Shown here piece after piece: positions 1 through 8,773 of a DNA stretch of 41,635 bases (position 1 is the stretch's first letter; each line of letters starts with the position of its first letter). Under the pieces are notes generated by a model. The model ran no database searches. It was not told the DNA's origin and was given only the letters and a program-made list of their open reading frames with translations. The stretch comes from JACNLC01 sp964607375 (GTDB taxonomy: Bacteria; Fidelibacterota; Marinisomatia; SCGC-AAA003-L08; JACNLC01), in the NCBI GenBank assembly GCA_964607375.1, contig CAZSJY010000010.1, forward strand, positions 1 to 41,635, given 5' to 3'. The translations under genes and the position numbers were made by a program.

Positions 1-1
1 T

Positions 2-115
2 GTTTTCTACAATAAAATCACAAAAATTGAAAAAGTAATGCGATATATTGCAGGAGTTATATTTATCCTTACAGGTCTTTATTATGTTTCGATTTTTATA
101 GATTTTAGTTTATAA
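2..115 (+). CDS. C-terminal end of a membrane protein, partial
   Basis: An open frame enters from the left edge and stops at TAA 113-115, leaving the last 37 residues. They contain a short charged stretch (KITKIEKVMR) followed by one hydrophobic segment of about 20 residues (YIAGVIFILTGLYYVSIFI), so this is the last membrane helix of an integral membrane protein. The pattern resembles the C-terminus of CcdA/DsbD-like or ArsG-like permeases, where a loop of this type precedes a final helix, but the fragment is too short to assign. The rest of the gene lies outside the window. Confidence 0.5.
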   Translation, partial: VFYNKITKIEKVMRYIAGVIFILTGLYYVSIFIDFSL

Positions 116-169
116 AATAAGCAAATTAGACCAGATATATTCCTGCTTTTAAAGGCGAAGAAAATAAAC

Positions 170-210
170 CCAACCAATGAGTAGCATTAGTGAATGTTGG
201 TTGGTGTTTT
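170..210 (+). terminator. possible rho-independent terminator
   Basis: An 8-bp perfect inverted repeat, CCAACCAA at 170-177 and TTGGTTGG at 197-204, is followed by TGTTTT. The 19-nt loop is long and the T-tract short, so termination would be weak. It lies 55 bp after the stop of the partial membrane protein, the right place for its terminator. The remaining bases up to 377 are AT-rich and show no other clear element. Confidence 0.45.
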
Positions 211-377
211 ATCACAAACTTTTCAAACATCACATAAATAGTGTTTTTTAATGCTGAATGTCAAAAGAATAGAATAAATAGTCATTGTAAACCCAGTATT
301 CTTGTTTTTTCTATTTTTCTACGGTTCCAAAATGTTGATAAATTATACTAAATTATTTTCATCAAAAAGGTAGGTTT

Positions 378-2327
378 ATGAACCCACAACTTTGGAAACC
401 ATCGGATAAGCGAATTGCAAACTCACAGATGAACAAATTTCGTGAATTTGTAAATGAAAGATATTTACTAGATATTTCAAATTATCACGAGTTATACGAC
501 TGGTCTATCCAATATATTACTAAGTTTTGGGAATCAATTTGGGAATTTGCAAATGTAATCCACTCTGAAGATTTTGTACAAGTTATTGACGATTTGAACA
601 AAATGCCCGGTGCAAAATGGTTTTCCGGAGCAAGACTGAATTATGCTGAAAATCTACTGAAATTCCAAGATGAAAAGATAGCTATCCAATTTTATGGTGA
701 AGATACAATCCGTAAAACTTTGACTTATTCTGAGTTATATAATCAAGTTGAAAAATTGGCTTACGCACTGAAATCTGTAGGAGTTGAAAAGGGAGATAGA
801 GTTGCTGGATTTATGCCGAATTTACCGGAAACTATCATTGCTATGTTGGCTACAAGTAGTATCGGGGCGATTTGGTCGTCATCATCACCGGATTTTGGAA
901 TCAATGGTGTTCTCGACAGATTTACACAAATCACACCAAAAGTGATTTTTGCAAGTGATGGATATTTCTATAAAGGAAAACGATTTGATTCATTACAAAA
1001 ACTTAAAGGAATTTTGAATAAACTTCCATCAATCGAAAAGGTGGTGATAACCGAATATACACAAAAAGCAGATTTATCGGAATTTAACAATGCTGTAACT
1101 TGGGACGAATTCTTGCCTGAGTTTACTCCTAAAATACAATTTGAACAACTCCCATTTGACCATCCGCTATATGTGATGTATTCGTCAGGGACTACGGGAA
1201 AACCTAAGAGTATGGTGCATTCTGCCGGTGGAACTCTCATCCAACATTTGAAAGAACTTGTGCTTCATACAGACCTTAGAAGAGATGATACTATTTTCTA
1301 TTTTACTACTTGTGGTTGGATGATGTGGAATTGGCTTGTTAGCAGTTTAGCAGTTGGAGCTACAATCGTTTTGTATGATGGCAATCCGTTTTATCCTACT
1401 CCTGATACACTTTTAAAAATTGCAGATGATTTGGATATAACGATTTTTGGGACGAGTGCGAAATATATTGCATCTTTAGAAACTGCTGGAGTCAAGCTGA
1501 ATCAAATATCCGATTTCTCGAAATTAAAAACAATTCTCTCAACTGGTTCTCCGTTGAGTGAAGATAGTTTTGAGTATATTTATCGCGACTGGAAATCTGA
1601 TGTTCAACTCAGTTCGATTGCAGGTGGAACTGATATTGTATCTTGTTTTATGTTGGGAAATCCAACTATTCCGGTTTATCGTGGTGAAATCCAGTGTCGT
1701 GGACTTGGTATGAAAGTAGAAAGTTACGATGATGAAGGGAGATGTGTTGTAGGAAAAAAAGCAGAATTAGTTTGCACTGCTCCATTTCCATCAATGCCGA
1801 TATGTTTTTGGAATGACATAGATGGAAGTAAATATCATAACGCATATTTTGATGTTTATCCAAATGTTTGGCATCACGGTGATTATGTAGTAATAACGGA
1901 GAATGGTGGAGTTCAAATGTTTGGGCGTTCTGATGCTACACTAAATCCAGGTGGCGTTAGAATAGGTACATCAGAAATTTATCGAGTTGTTGAGAATATG
2001 CCTGAAATAACCGATAGTGTAGTTGCTGGCCAAAATTTAGATAACGATGAGAGAGTTATTCTCTTCGTAAAACTCGAAAAAGATTTTGTTTTAGACAACA
2101 AATTGATAAAAGACATTCGAACTAATATTCTTAAAGAGTGCAGTCCGAGACATATTCCAGCTAAGATTATTGCAGTTGATGATATTCCTTATACAATTAA
2201 TGGAAAAAAAGTGGAAGTAGCTGTAAAGAAAATCATCAATGGCGAAGATGTATCAAATAGAGATGCTCTTGCAAACCCAGATGCACTTGACTGTTTCAGA
2301 AGTATAATGGACTTACAAACAGATTAG
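378..2327 (+). CDS. aacS: acetoacetyl-CoA synthetase (acetoacetate-CoA ligase)
   Basis: The enzyme activates acetoacetate to acetoacetyl-CoA with ATP and CoA, feeding ketone bodies or polyhydroxybutyrate breakdown products into central metabolism. At 649 residues it has the normal length of the ANL-superfamily acetoacetate-CoA ligases. The N-terminal signature WFSGARLNYAENLL (about 80-93) and the segment IAGGTDIVSCFMLG separate this family from acetyl-CoA synthetases. The phosphate-binding loop YSSGTTGKPKS lies near residue 268 and the catalytic lysine motif NGKK near residue 608. AGGTAGG sits just before the ATG, supporting the start. The gene stands alone and runs convergently into the ntrX-like gene 30 bp away. 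The assignment is firm to family level; acetoacetate specificity is inferred from the signatures. Confidence 0.93.
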   Translation: MNPQLWKPSDKRIANSQMNKFREFVNERYLLDISNYHELYDWSIQYITKFWESIWEFANVIHSEDFVQVIDDLNKMPGAKWFSGARLNYAENLLKFQDEKIAIQFYGEDTIRKTLTYSELYNQVEKLAYALKSVGVEKGDRVAGFMPNLPETIIAMLATSSIGAIWSSSSPDFGINGVLDRFTQITPKVIFASDGYFYKGKRFDSLQKLKGILNKLPSIEKVVITEYTQKADLSEFNNAVTWDEFLPEFTPKIQFEQLPFDHPLYVMYSSGTTGKPKSMVHSAGGTLIQHLKELVLHTDLRRDDTIFYFTTCGWMMWNWLVSSLAVGATIVLYDGNPFYPTPDTLLKIADDLDITIFGTSAKYIASLETAGVKLNQISDFSKLKTILSTGSPLSEDSFEYIYRDWKSDVQLSSIAGGTDIVSCFMLGNPTIPVYRGEIQCRGLGMKVESYDDEGRCVVGKKAELVCTAPFPSMPICFWNDIDGSKYHNAYFDVYPNVWHHGDYVVITENGGVQMFGRSDATLNPGGVRIGTSEIYRVVENMPEITDSVVAGQNLDNDERVILFVKLEKDFVLDNKLIKDIRTNILKECSPRHIPAKIIAVDDIPYTINGKKVEVAVKKIINGEDVSNRDALANPDALDCFRSIMDLQTD

Positions 2328-2356
2328 ATAAAATTATCTTCGTGTCCTTCGTGCTC

Positions 2357-3715
2357 TTAGTGGTTAGAACTCTTTCGTAAACCAAGTTCTTTCAACTTTC
2401 GAGACAAATTAGATTGATGGATTCCAAGTATCTCAGCAACTTTACTGATATTCCAATCATAGTTATCCAAATACTCTGTTAAAAACCTAATTTCAAACTC
2501 TTGTTTGGCTTTAGAAAAATTGTCAATCTTGAAAATACAGTCCTCATCACTTTGATTTAATATGTTTAGGTGAGGTTTGATGTGATCAGGGGTGATTTTA
2601 TCATCTTGAACTAAAATACATAATCGTTCAATCAGATTTTTCAATTCTCTAATATTTCCTGGAAACGAAAATTGATTTAACAAATTAAGTGCAGATTTTG
2701 TAATTGTTTTTGGTGAGATCTTCAACTCAACAGAGAAATATTGTAGAAAATAGTCTGTAAGAAGTTTTATATCACCAATCCTTTCTCGAAGTGGAGGTAA
2801 GATAATAGGAAGAACATTTAATCTGAAATACAAATCTTCTCTAAATGTTTTCTCTTTTATCATATTTTCGAGTATCTTATGAGTTGCTGCAATTATTCGA
2901 ACATCAATTTCTATGGTTTGTTGACCACCTACTCTCTCGAATTTGCCTTCTTGAATCACACGCAAAACTTTTGCTTGAGTTCCAAGACTCATATCTCCAA
3001 TCTCATCGAGAAAAAGTGTTCCGCCATTTGCCATTTCAAGTTTGCCTGGTTTATGCTGATTTGCACCGGTGAATGCACCCTTCTCATATCCAAAAAGCTC
3101 ACTTTCAACAAGTTCACTTGGTAGTGCTGCGGAATTGAACGCTATAAATGGTTTGTCAAAACGATTACTGTTTTGATGGATTGCCCACGCAACTAATTCT
3201 TTTCCTGTTCCACTTTCACCGCGAATCAGAATTTTTGTATTAGTGGGAGCAACTTTTTCTATTGTTTTCCTGATGAATTGAATTTGTGCAGATTTCCCGA
3301 CCATTCTATATTTATCTCGAATATCTTCATCCAACTGTTTTGAACGGGATTGTAGAAGATGCTTCTCCGACACATTTCTTACAGAGGTAAGAATTTTAGC
3401 TATTGATAAAGGTTTTTCCAAGAAATCGTAAGCACCGAGTTTTACCACTTCCACTGCAGTTTCAATATCGCTGTGACCTGATATTATCAAGACATCTGTT
3501 TCAATCTTTGAGTTTTGGATTTCTTTAAAAACTTCAATTCCGTCAATTCCCGGCAATTTTACATCGAGGATAACAAACTCGAACGATTGCTTTTTCAATA
3601 TCGACAAACCTTTTTCACCCGATTCTACACCAATGACTTGATGGCCTTCATCAGTTAGAATTTCTGATAAAGTATAGCGTATATTTTTTTCATCATCAAT
3701 AATTAGTATGTTCAT
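2357..3715 (-). CDS. ntrX: NtrX-like sigma-54-dependent response regulator
   Basis: This is a transcriptional activator of sigma-54 promoters, probably phosphorylated by the adjacent kinase. The receiver domain covers residues 1-115, with acidic residues D7 and D8, phospho-acceptor D51 and K101. The AAA+ domain (about 140-370) has Walker A GESGTGKE (166-173), the sigma-54 contact loop GAFTGA (213-218) and Walker B TLFLDEIG (233-240). A Fis-type helix-turn-helix lies at the C-terminus (about 410-447). AAAGGA precedes the ATG. It follows the NtrY-like kinase by 116 bp on the same strand. All catalytic motifs are intact, so the family call is secure. Whether it controls nitrogen metabolism, redox or envelope genes cannot be told from this window. 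Confidence 0.9.
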   Translation of the reverse strand: MNILIIDDEKNIRYTLSEILTDEGHQVIGVESGEKGLSILKKQSFEFVILDVKLPGIDGIEVFKEIQNSKIETDVLIISGHSDIETAVEVVKLGAYDFLEKPLSIAKILTSVRNVSEKHLLQSRSKQLDEDIRDKYRMVGKSAQIQFIRKTIEKVAPTNTKILIRGESGTGKELVAWAIHQNSNRFDKPFIAFNSAALPSELVESELFGYEKGAFTGANQHKPGKLEMANGGTLFLDEIGDMSLGTQAKVLRVIQEGKFERVGGQQTIEIDVRIIAATHKILENMIKEKTFREDLYFRLNVLPIILPPLRERIGDIKLLTDYFLQYFSVELKISPKTITKSALNLLNQFSFPGNIRELKNLIERLCILVQDDKITPDHIKPHLNILNQSDEDCIFKIDNFSKAKQEFEIRFLTEYLDNYDWNISKVAEILGIHQSNLSRKLKELGLRKSSNH

Positions 3716-3831
3716 AAATTATCCTTTCTTCTCTCTCAAAAACACAAAGAAATTGAACTCCAATTTGAACATAGTCTTTTGCTATTTACAGTTATGAAAT
3801 AGAAATTTCCATTACTCCATTTGTACTATGC

Positions 3832-5016
3832 CTATTCACCAAATGGAATTGCAATTGTTATCTCAGTCCCTTTCTCGATTTTACTTTTAACAGAAATCTC
3901 ACCGTTATGTTGTTCGATTATCCTCTTTACAATTGCCAATCCCAAGCCTGTACCCTTTTTTTTCGAAGAGAAATATGGGTCAAATATTTTGTTCAAATCA
4001 CCTTTCGCAATTCCTTTTCCGTTATCAGAAATTTGAATGAGAACTTTGTCTTCTCTTTGTGATAAATCAATATTGATTTGAGGATTATACCTACACGATT
4101 GAATTGAGTTTTGAATTAAATTAGTCAAAACTTGCTTAAACTGGAACTTGTCAGCATATACATCTTCAAGGAATCTAGATTGAAATGTGATAGTAACATT
4201 ATCTTGATAAGGAGTGATTGTTTCCTCAATCAATTGTGAGATATTAAATTGAGTGGGTTCAGATTTTGGTAATTTTGCAAATAGAGAAAACTCAGTTACA
4301 AGTTTAAAGAGATTTCCAATTTCTTCTTTTATGATTGCAATTGAACCATCAAGCACAGACGCAAAATCTTTTGAAGATTCTCTAAATTTATTCTCCAATC
4401 GTTCTGCTGAAAGTTGGATGGGTGTTAATGGATTTTTGATTTCGTGAGCCATCACTCGAGCCATTTCACGCCAAACAACTTCTTTTTCTGCTTGAATCAA
4501 TTGTTTGCGACTATTAACCAAATCGGTTGCCATTTGATTAAATGAACGAATCAGGTTATTTAATGGAGATAAACGACTTTCTGCAATACAAATATCTAAG
4601 TTCCCTTTTGACAACTCTCTGGTTGCGTTTTGTAATCTACGGAGTGGGCGAGTTATTAGACTGAATGAAATCAGCGACAAAATAAAAACAACCCCCAAAA
4701 TAAAAGTCAAAATGAATATCGAATAAAGTGTGATGTCATTTTTGAAGAATTTACTAAACAAAGAGCGTTGTTTCTCTTTTGCAATCAATTGTTCAATATC
4801 GGATTTTAGCTCAACTTTTAGATTCTCCTGGATTTCCCCCTCATATTTTTGATAAAGTGAGTTCAAGTGATTTTCAATCTCAAGAGATTGAATTTGAGAT
4901 TCGTATTTCTCATAAGATTTCAGAAAAAAATACCGATAAAAAATAACAGAGTTAACCAACATAAGTAGTAAAAGTAATATAAATTGGATTCTTAAAGAAG
5001 GAAATTTCAGTTTCAT
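3832..5016 (-). CDS. ntrY: NtrY-like membrane sensor histidine kinase
   Basis: This is an inner-membrane sensor kinase of the NtrY type. Two membrane helices (about 8-27 and 98-120) flank a short extracytoplasmic segment of about 70 residues that is predicted to be helical. A HAMP domain follows (about 120-172), then the phospho-acceptor box MAHEIKNPLTPI with H191, whose NPLTPI form is typical of NtrY. The ATPase domain carries an N box (NLIQNSIQS) and G boxes (DNGKGI, GTGLGLAI). The protein is shorter than proteobacterial NtrY (over 700 residues) because it lacks the extra N-terminal helices and PAS domain. Its ATG overlaps the stop of the DUF4390-like gene by 4 bp (ATGA), which indicates translational coupling. 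Its partner is the NtrX-like regulator just downstream. Confidence 0.88.
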   Translation of the reverse strand: MKLKFPSLRIQFILLLLLMLVNSVIFYRYFFLKSYEKYESQIQSLEIENHLNSLYQKYEGEIQENLKVELKSDIEQLIAKEKQRSLFSKFFKNDITLYSIFILTFILGVVFILSLISFSLITRPLRRLQNATRELSKGNLDICIAESRLSPLNNLIRSFNQMATDLVNSRKQLIQAEKEVVWREMARVMAHEIKNPLTPIQLSAERLENKFRESSKDFASVLDGSIAIIKEEIGNLFKLVTEFSLFAKLPKSEPTQFNISQLIEETITPYQDNVTITFQSRFLEDVYADKFQFKQVLTNLIQNSIQSCRYNPQINIDLSQREDKVLIQISDNGKGIAKGDLNKIFDPYFSSKKKGTGLGLAIVKRIIEQHNGEISVKSKIEKGTEITIAIPFGE

Positions 5017-5612
5017 TGTCTAAATATCTCTTCTGTGAAAATGGGAGTTGTGATTTCGGGGTGTATACTATTCCAATATAGCATTGTGATAATTTCTTCA
5101 TTTATCGCAGGGAGACTAATGCTTTTCATAGATGCTTTTAGTTTGATGAAATACCGTTTATTCGATTGAATATCTTTTAGATTAACTGCGAAAACTCTTG
5201 GAATAAATGACAGATATTCTTTGGCATCTTCCACAGAAGAAAACAATTTTTCATTGTTGGTTTCAGAATGAGTTACTGAAAAGTATTTATCAATTAAATG
5301 ATACTTAAAATCGTGATGGAATTTACATTCTAAAACTTTCTTATATGGATTGAGTTTTTGTTTATTAATTCGATAGACTCCTAACTCAAATTTTATTGTT
5401 ACAATTTGTCCCGAAGTTAGAATTTCATCAAAATCCGACGAGAAACAGTCATTGAGTTGTGCTGATACAAATAGAGATTGTACTGAAGGATGTAATTTAA
5501 TTTCAGTAAATGCTGGATTAACACCGGTAATTGTAGAGTAGAACAATGAACCTACTGCGATAATCCCAGAGATAATTTTATTTGCTATAATATCAAAAAT
5601 ACCGGTTTGCAT
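5013..5612 (-). CDS. DUF4390-like membrane-anchored protein linked to ntrYX
   Basis: The 199-residue protein has one N-terminal hydrophobic segment (about 7-27: IIANKIISGIIAVGSLFYS) that could be a signal anchor, followed by an extracytoplasmic domain rich in beta strands. Length, strand pattern and position match DUF4390 proteins, which in many Proteobacteria lie immediately upstream of ntrY. The stop overlaps the ntrY start by 4 bp. By position it may act as a periplasmic partner or input module of the kinase; this is inference. The DUF4390 call rests on overall resemblance and context rather than a diagnostic motif, so a different unknown family remains possible. Confidence 0.6.
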   Translation of the reverse strand: MQTGIFDIIANKIISGIIAVGSLFYSTITGVNPAFTEIKLHPSVQSLFVSAQLNDCFSSDFDEILTSGQIVTIKFELGVYRINKQKLNPYKKVLECKFHHDFKYHLIDKYFSVTHSETNNEKLFSSVEDAKEYLSFIPRVFAVNLKDIQSNKRYFIKLKASMKSISLPAINEEIITMLYWNSIHPEITTPIFTEEIFRQ

Positions 5613-5617
5613 TAGAA

Positions 5618-5907
5618 TTAAGTTATCCCTTTTTCTAATTTCTTGATAAACAAGATTTCTTCGATAATAATTTTACTATATTTACTATTTTCTGGATTAG
5701 AATATATATGATGTTGGGTGTTCTCAAAATCGTTTTCGTATTTTACAATATGGTTATAAAATCTCGGTTGCCAAGAAAATTTAAGATTGAGGTTTTTGCG
5801 GATAGTTTTAGTAACTGAATCTTTGAAACCACGAATGCTGGATACTAAACTGTTATTTTGTGGTCCAAATTTATTCGGTAGAGACGCATTGCGATGCGTC
5901 TCTACAT
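5618..5907 (-). pseudogene. remnant of a REP-associated (Y1/IS200-like) transposase, RAYT
   Basis: On the minus strand, codons from about 5875 down to the stop at 5618-5620 spell the C-terminal half of a RAYT of the TnpA_REP family. The recognisable pieces are NKFGPQNNSL, SSIRGFKDSVTKTIR, FSWQPRFYNHIV and the HHIYSNPENS end motif. The N-terminal half, which carries the catalytic HUH histidines, is missing. An open frame continues upstream to an ATG at 5965, but those codons read through the palindrome at 5878-5905 (giving VETHRNASLP) and intergenic DNA, and overlap the stop of the PDZ gene. The residues therefore belong to a 5'-truncated gene rather than a working protein. It separates the PDZ gene from the DUF4390-like gene. 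Confidence 0.7.
5878..5905. repeat. REP-like perfect palindrome beside the RAYT remnant
   Basis: GTAGAGACGCAT (5878-5889) and ATGCGTCTCTAC (5894-5905) form a perfect 12-bp stem around the 4-nt loop TGCG. It is notably GC-richer than its surroundings. It abuts the point where recognisable RAYT sequence begins on the minus strand. RAYT genes are known to be flanked by REP palindromes they are thought to mobilise, and hairpins of this GTAGAGACGC type are common dispersed repeats in bacterial genomes. There is no T-tract on either side, so it is not a standard terminator. Confidence 0.8.
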
Positions 5908-5949
5908 TTGATGTTAATTTATTACCCAATATTACCACAAAATTAATGT

Positions 5950-7329
5950 TTAATACCCGAACCAAACTCCGATGGAATAGGTGTTGCCAGATGGAATTTC
6001 TGGTGCATCCCCATTAACTGTGTATGTATCAGCATCGAATGTTGATTCTGTCCAATTATCGTTTAATGTGAATATTTCAAATTGTCCCACTCTTCCATGA
6101 AATCCAAACCAATTTGTTACTCTATACATCAAACCAATTGAGGTTTCAGCTGCAAGATAGTATTTCTCAAATGATTGAAGTTGCCCTGTGATTTCACTAC
6201 TACTCCAATCAAATCCATCAGATTCACCAATTTTAATGAAAATAGTTCCTCCTCCGAGCATTAAATCTGTATCCACTACAAACTTCTCAGAAAAAACCGG
6301 AAATTTCTTTGTGAGTGTAACTCCACCAAATCCATTTTCTACTATTAGGTGTCGTTTAACTCCAGTACCAATAGTTATATCTTCGGTGTGTTTGAAGCCA
6401 AATCCTTTACCACCAAGAAACCAACCTTTACCGATGTTACCCATTCCACCACCACCAAAATAGATAGTGCGTTCTGGCGAGAGTCCAAAAAAACCAAATC
6501 CAGTAATAAATTCGTTTATTCCACTATAATCGAAATCAACAAATTTTGCATAAGGACCACCACCACCAAAACCTGGAGAGAGTTTGCCAGCTTTATGTTT
6601 GGTATTAACATCAGTTTCACAATTTTGATCTATTGAAGAGTATGTCAAATATGTAGTATAAAATTCGTGCTTACCATTTCTGGAATAATGTATTTTAACT
6701 ATATCACCAATCTTACTACTTTTTATCAAATTGGATAAATGGTTGTGACCTCTAACTTTTTCCCCATTATAAAGTGCAATTATATCATTTTTCCTCAATC
6801 CAGCTCTTTCAGCATCGCTCCCTTTAACAACTCTAGTTAACAATGCTCCATAATTGTTAGGATAATGCATTTCATATGCTTTAGGAAATGTGATGTCTTC
6901 AATATTTACTCCCATTACCGGTGTGTCTATTTCGTTTTTATCAGTGATGTAAACTAGATTACCCTGATAGTCGAAGTGGAAGAGCATTTCGTTTTCCCCT
7001 GATTTTATACTAAAAATAACATTCGTTGGATTTTCAAATACATTTTCTGTTTTCAGGGTAATGTTAAACAGATCCAGTAATTCTTCTAATGTCGCATCAT
7101 TCGGAATGGTTACTTCATCTTCAATGATTTTCATTTTCATTTCGAGAGGTTCTTCATTTGGATCATTACCTCTTACTACTACATACACGATAGTTTGATC
7201 ATTATTATTGGAATGAACTATTTCTTTTAATTTTTCTTGATATGTAGTTGTATCGTTATCTTGTGCAATAATTACAGCTGGAATACAGAATAGGATACCT
7301 ACTGTTAATGTGATTATTTTAGTATTCAT
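5950..7329 (-). CDS. secreted PDZ-domain protein with glycine-rich, outer-membrane-like C-terminus
   Basis: The 459-residue protein starts with a signal peptide (hydrophobic 5-22, likely cleavage after AQ at about 23). A PDZ domain covers roughly 140-215: GVNIEDITFPKAY, then GALLTRVVKGSDAERAGLRKN and DIIALYNGEKV, the usual peptide-binding fold. No protease triad is visible. From about 250 the protein becomes glycine-rich (GGGGPY, FGGGGMGNIGKGW, GGKGFGF) with alternating strands, and it ends in IGVWFGY, an aromatic end typical of outer membrane barrels. I infer a periplasmic PDZ module carried on an outer-membrane or surface domain. It is the first gene of the minus-strand block containing DUF4390-like, ntrY and ntrX. 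No close family is recognised for the C-terminal domain. Confidence 0.75.
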   Translation of the reverse strand: MNTKIITLTVGILFCIPAVIIAQDNDTTTYQEKLKEIVHSNNNDQTIVYVVVRGNDPNEEPLEMKMKIIEDEVTIPNDATLEELLDLFNITLKTENVFENPTNVIFSIKSGENEMLFHFDYQGNLVYITDKNEIDTPVMGVNIEDITFPKAYEMHYPNNYGALLTRVVKGSDAERAGLRKNDIIALYNGEKVRGHNHLSNLIKSSKIGDIVKIHYSRNGKHEFYTTYLTYSSIDQNCETDVNTKHKAGKLSPGFGGGGPYAKFVDFDYSGINEFITGFGFFGLSPERTIYFGGGGMGNIGKGWFLGGKGFGFKHTEDITIGTGVKRHLIVENGFGGVTLTKKFPVFSEKFVVDTDLMLGGGTIFIKIGESDGFDWSSSEITGQLQSFEKYYLAAETSIGLMYRVTNWFGFHGRVGQFEIFTLNDNWTESTFDADTYTVNGDAPEIPSGNTYSIGVWFGY

Positions 7330-7675
7330 TTTTTAATCTCCTTATTTTGAATAGAATAATACAGTTGTTTTATCTCAAATACCGTGCCAACTATTACATA
7401 AATTTGTTAAGTAGTGTAAATACAAGTAATTAACTAAATCCATTATTAAAATGTGCCCACTTATTATATATCAATATGATATACGATATGTAAATTTGAT
7501 ATTAAATGGGTGATAAATAAAAGTAATATATTTTGAAATTCCAGTAAAACTCTATCTTATTTTGTTGAAACAAAAATGACAGTGATTTGTAGAAACATTG
7601 GTATAATCAAAATAAATCTTCAATTAAAAACTTCTTGCTTAAAATGGAAATAAAATCAGTCGTAAATTTAGGGCT
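7330..7675. other. divergent intergenic region, promoters expected
   Basis: This 346-bp, very AT-rich gap separates the minus-strand PDZ gene from the plus-strand ribD gene, so it should hold promoters for both. I looked for an FMN riboswitch upstream of ribD and saw none of its conserved blocks. No inverted repeat or terminator stands out and no coding frame is supported. Exact promoter boxes cannot be assigned with confidence in DNA of this composition. Confidence 0.4.
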
Positions 7676-8773
7676 ATGGAAAAGAGCGAATATTACTCAC
7701 AGAATGTGCATTTAGATTTTATGTCGAGAGCAATAGAATTGGCGAAACTTGGAAGAAGTTCGGTTTCTCCGAATCCTATGGTAGGTTGTGTGTTGGTAAA
7801 AAATGGAGAAATAATTGGCGAAGGGTATCATAAGCAATACGGTGGGGCTCACGCTGAAGTAAACGCTATTGGGAATGCGATTACAGATCCAGTTGATGCA
7901 ACTGCCTATGTTACTCTTGAACCTTGCAACATCACAGGAAATACACCTCCTTGCACTAAACTTCTGATCGAGAATGGAATTGCTGAAGTTTATATTGCAA
8001 TGAGAGATCCAAATCCTGAAGTGAATGGTAATGGAGTTAGAGAATTACAAGAAGCGAGAATCTTTGTTCACGAAGGAATTCTTGAGGATGAAGTGATTGT
8101 TTTAAACAAAGCTTATATAAAGAGAATTGAAACCGGATATCCATTTGTAATTGCAAAAGTAGCAGAATCTTCTAATGGTTTTCTTGGAATCGATTCAGAA
8201 TCGCAAATACAAATTACTGACCACGATGCAATTGTAGATGTTCATAGGCTTCGTTCAGAAGTAGATGCAGTATTAATAGGACGACAAACCGCTTTAATAG
8301 ATAATCCTAGATTAACTACTAGGGAAGTTCCTGGCCAAAATCCAATTCGAGTAGTTTCAGATACAAAAAGAACATTACCTCTTAATCTGAATATCTTCAG
8401 AGATCAACAAGCCGAAACAATTGTCCTTTGTACTTCAAATCTGTATAATAAAAATAGAACATCTTATTGCAAGTATTTGCCAATAAAGGAAGTGAATGGA
8501 GTTTTATCTCCAAAGAGTATTTTGCTTGCATTAGCAGAAGAGGGTATAAATTCAATTATGATAGAAGGTGGAGCAAATTTATTGAAATCGTTTATAAATG
8601 AAGATTTAGTGGATGAAGTTTTTGTTTATACATCAAGTAAAATGTTAGAAAATGCTCATCTTAAAAATCCAATCGAGTTAAATGATGATTGGGAAATATT
8701 AGAAACTCGTCAATTAGGTGAAGATAAATTAAAAATAGCTCAAAGGAAAAAAGTATGTTTACAGGTATCGTAG
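7676..8773 (+). CDS. ribD: bifunctional riboflavin biosynthesis deaminase/reductase
   Basis: RibD performs the second and third steps of riboflavin synthesis: deamination of the pyrimidine made by GTP cyclohydrolase II, then NADPH reduction of its ribosyl chain. The N-terminal cytidine-deaminase-like domain (about 12-150) has zinc ligands in GAHAEVNA and LEPCNITGNTPPCT. The C-terminal reductase domain (about 158-360) shows ADAVLIGRQTALIDNPRLTTR and the IEGGANLL loop. The 365-residue length is normal. The ATG at 7676 has no strong Shine-Dalgarno sequence, and the in-frame Met preceding SRAIELAKLG (about residue 16) is an alternative start. It is first in the operon, and its 3' end overlaps ribE by 19 bp. 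Confidence 0.95.
   Translation: MEKSEYYSQNVHLDFMSRAIELAKLGRSSVSPNPMVGCVLVKNGEIIGEGYHKQYGGAHAEVNAIGNAITDPVDATAYVTLEPCNITGNTPPCTKLLIENGIAEVYIAMRDPNPEVNGNGVRELQEARIFVHEGILEDEVIVLNKAYIKRIETGYPFVIAKVAESSNGFLGIDSESQIQITDHDAIVDVHRLRSEVDAVLIGRQTALIDNPRLTTREVPGQNPIRVVSDTKRTLPLNLNIFRDQQAETIVLCTSNLYNKNRTSYCKYLPIKEVNGVLSPKSILLALAEEGINSIMIEGGANLLKSFINEDLVDEVFVYTSSKMLENAHLKNPIELNDDWEILETRQLGEDKLKIAQRKKVCLQVS

Noticed and set aside
5908..5965. 115-residue gene start at 5965 for the RAYT frame
   Set aside because: The first roughly 30 codons read through intergenic DNA and the palindrome, show no RAYT similarity, and overlap the PDZ gene's stop; the frame is best read as a truncated remnant.
6188..6636. Plus-strand frames over the PDZ/glycine-rich gene
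   Set aside because: Proline- and threonine-rich readings of the antisense of a glycine-rich gene, with no ribosome site or recognisable domain.
7330..7675. FMN riboswitch upstream of the riboflavin operon
   Set aside because: The conserved FMN aptamer blocks are absent from this gap, which is AT-rich and lacks paired GC helices.
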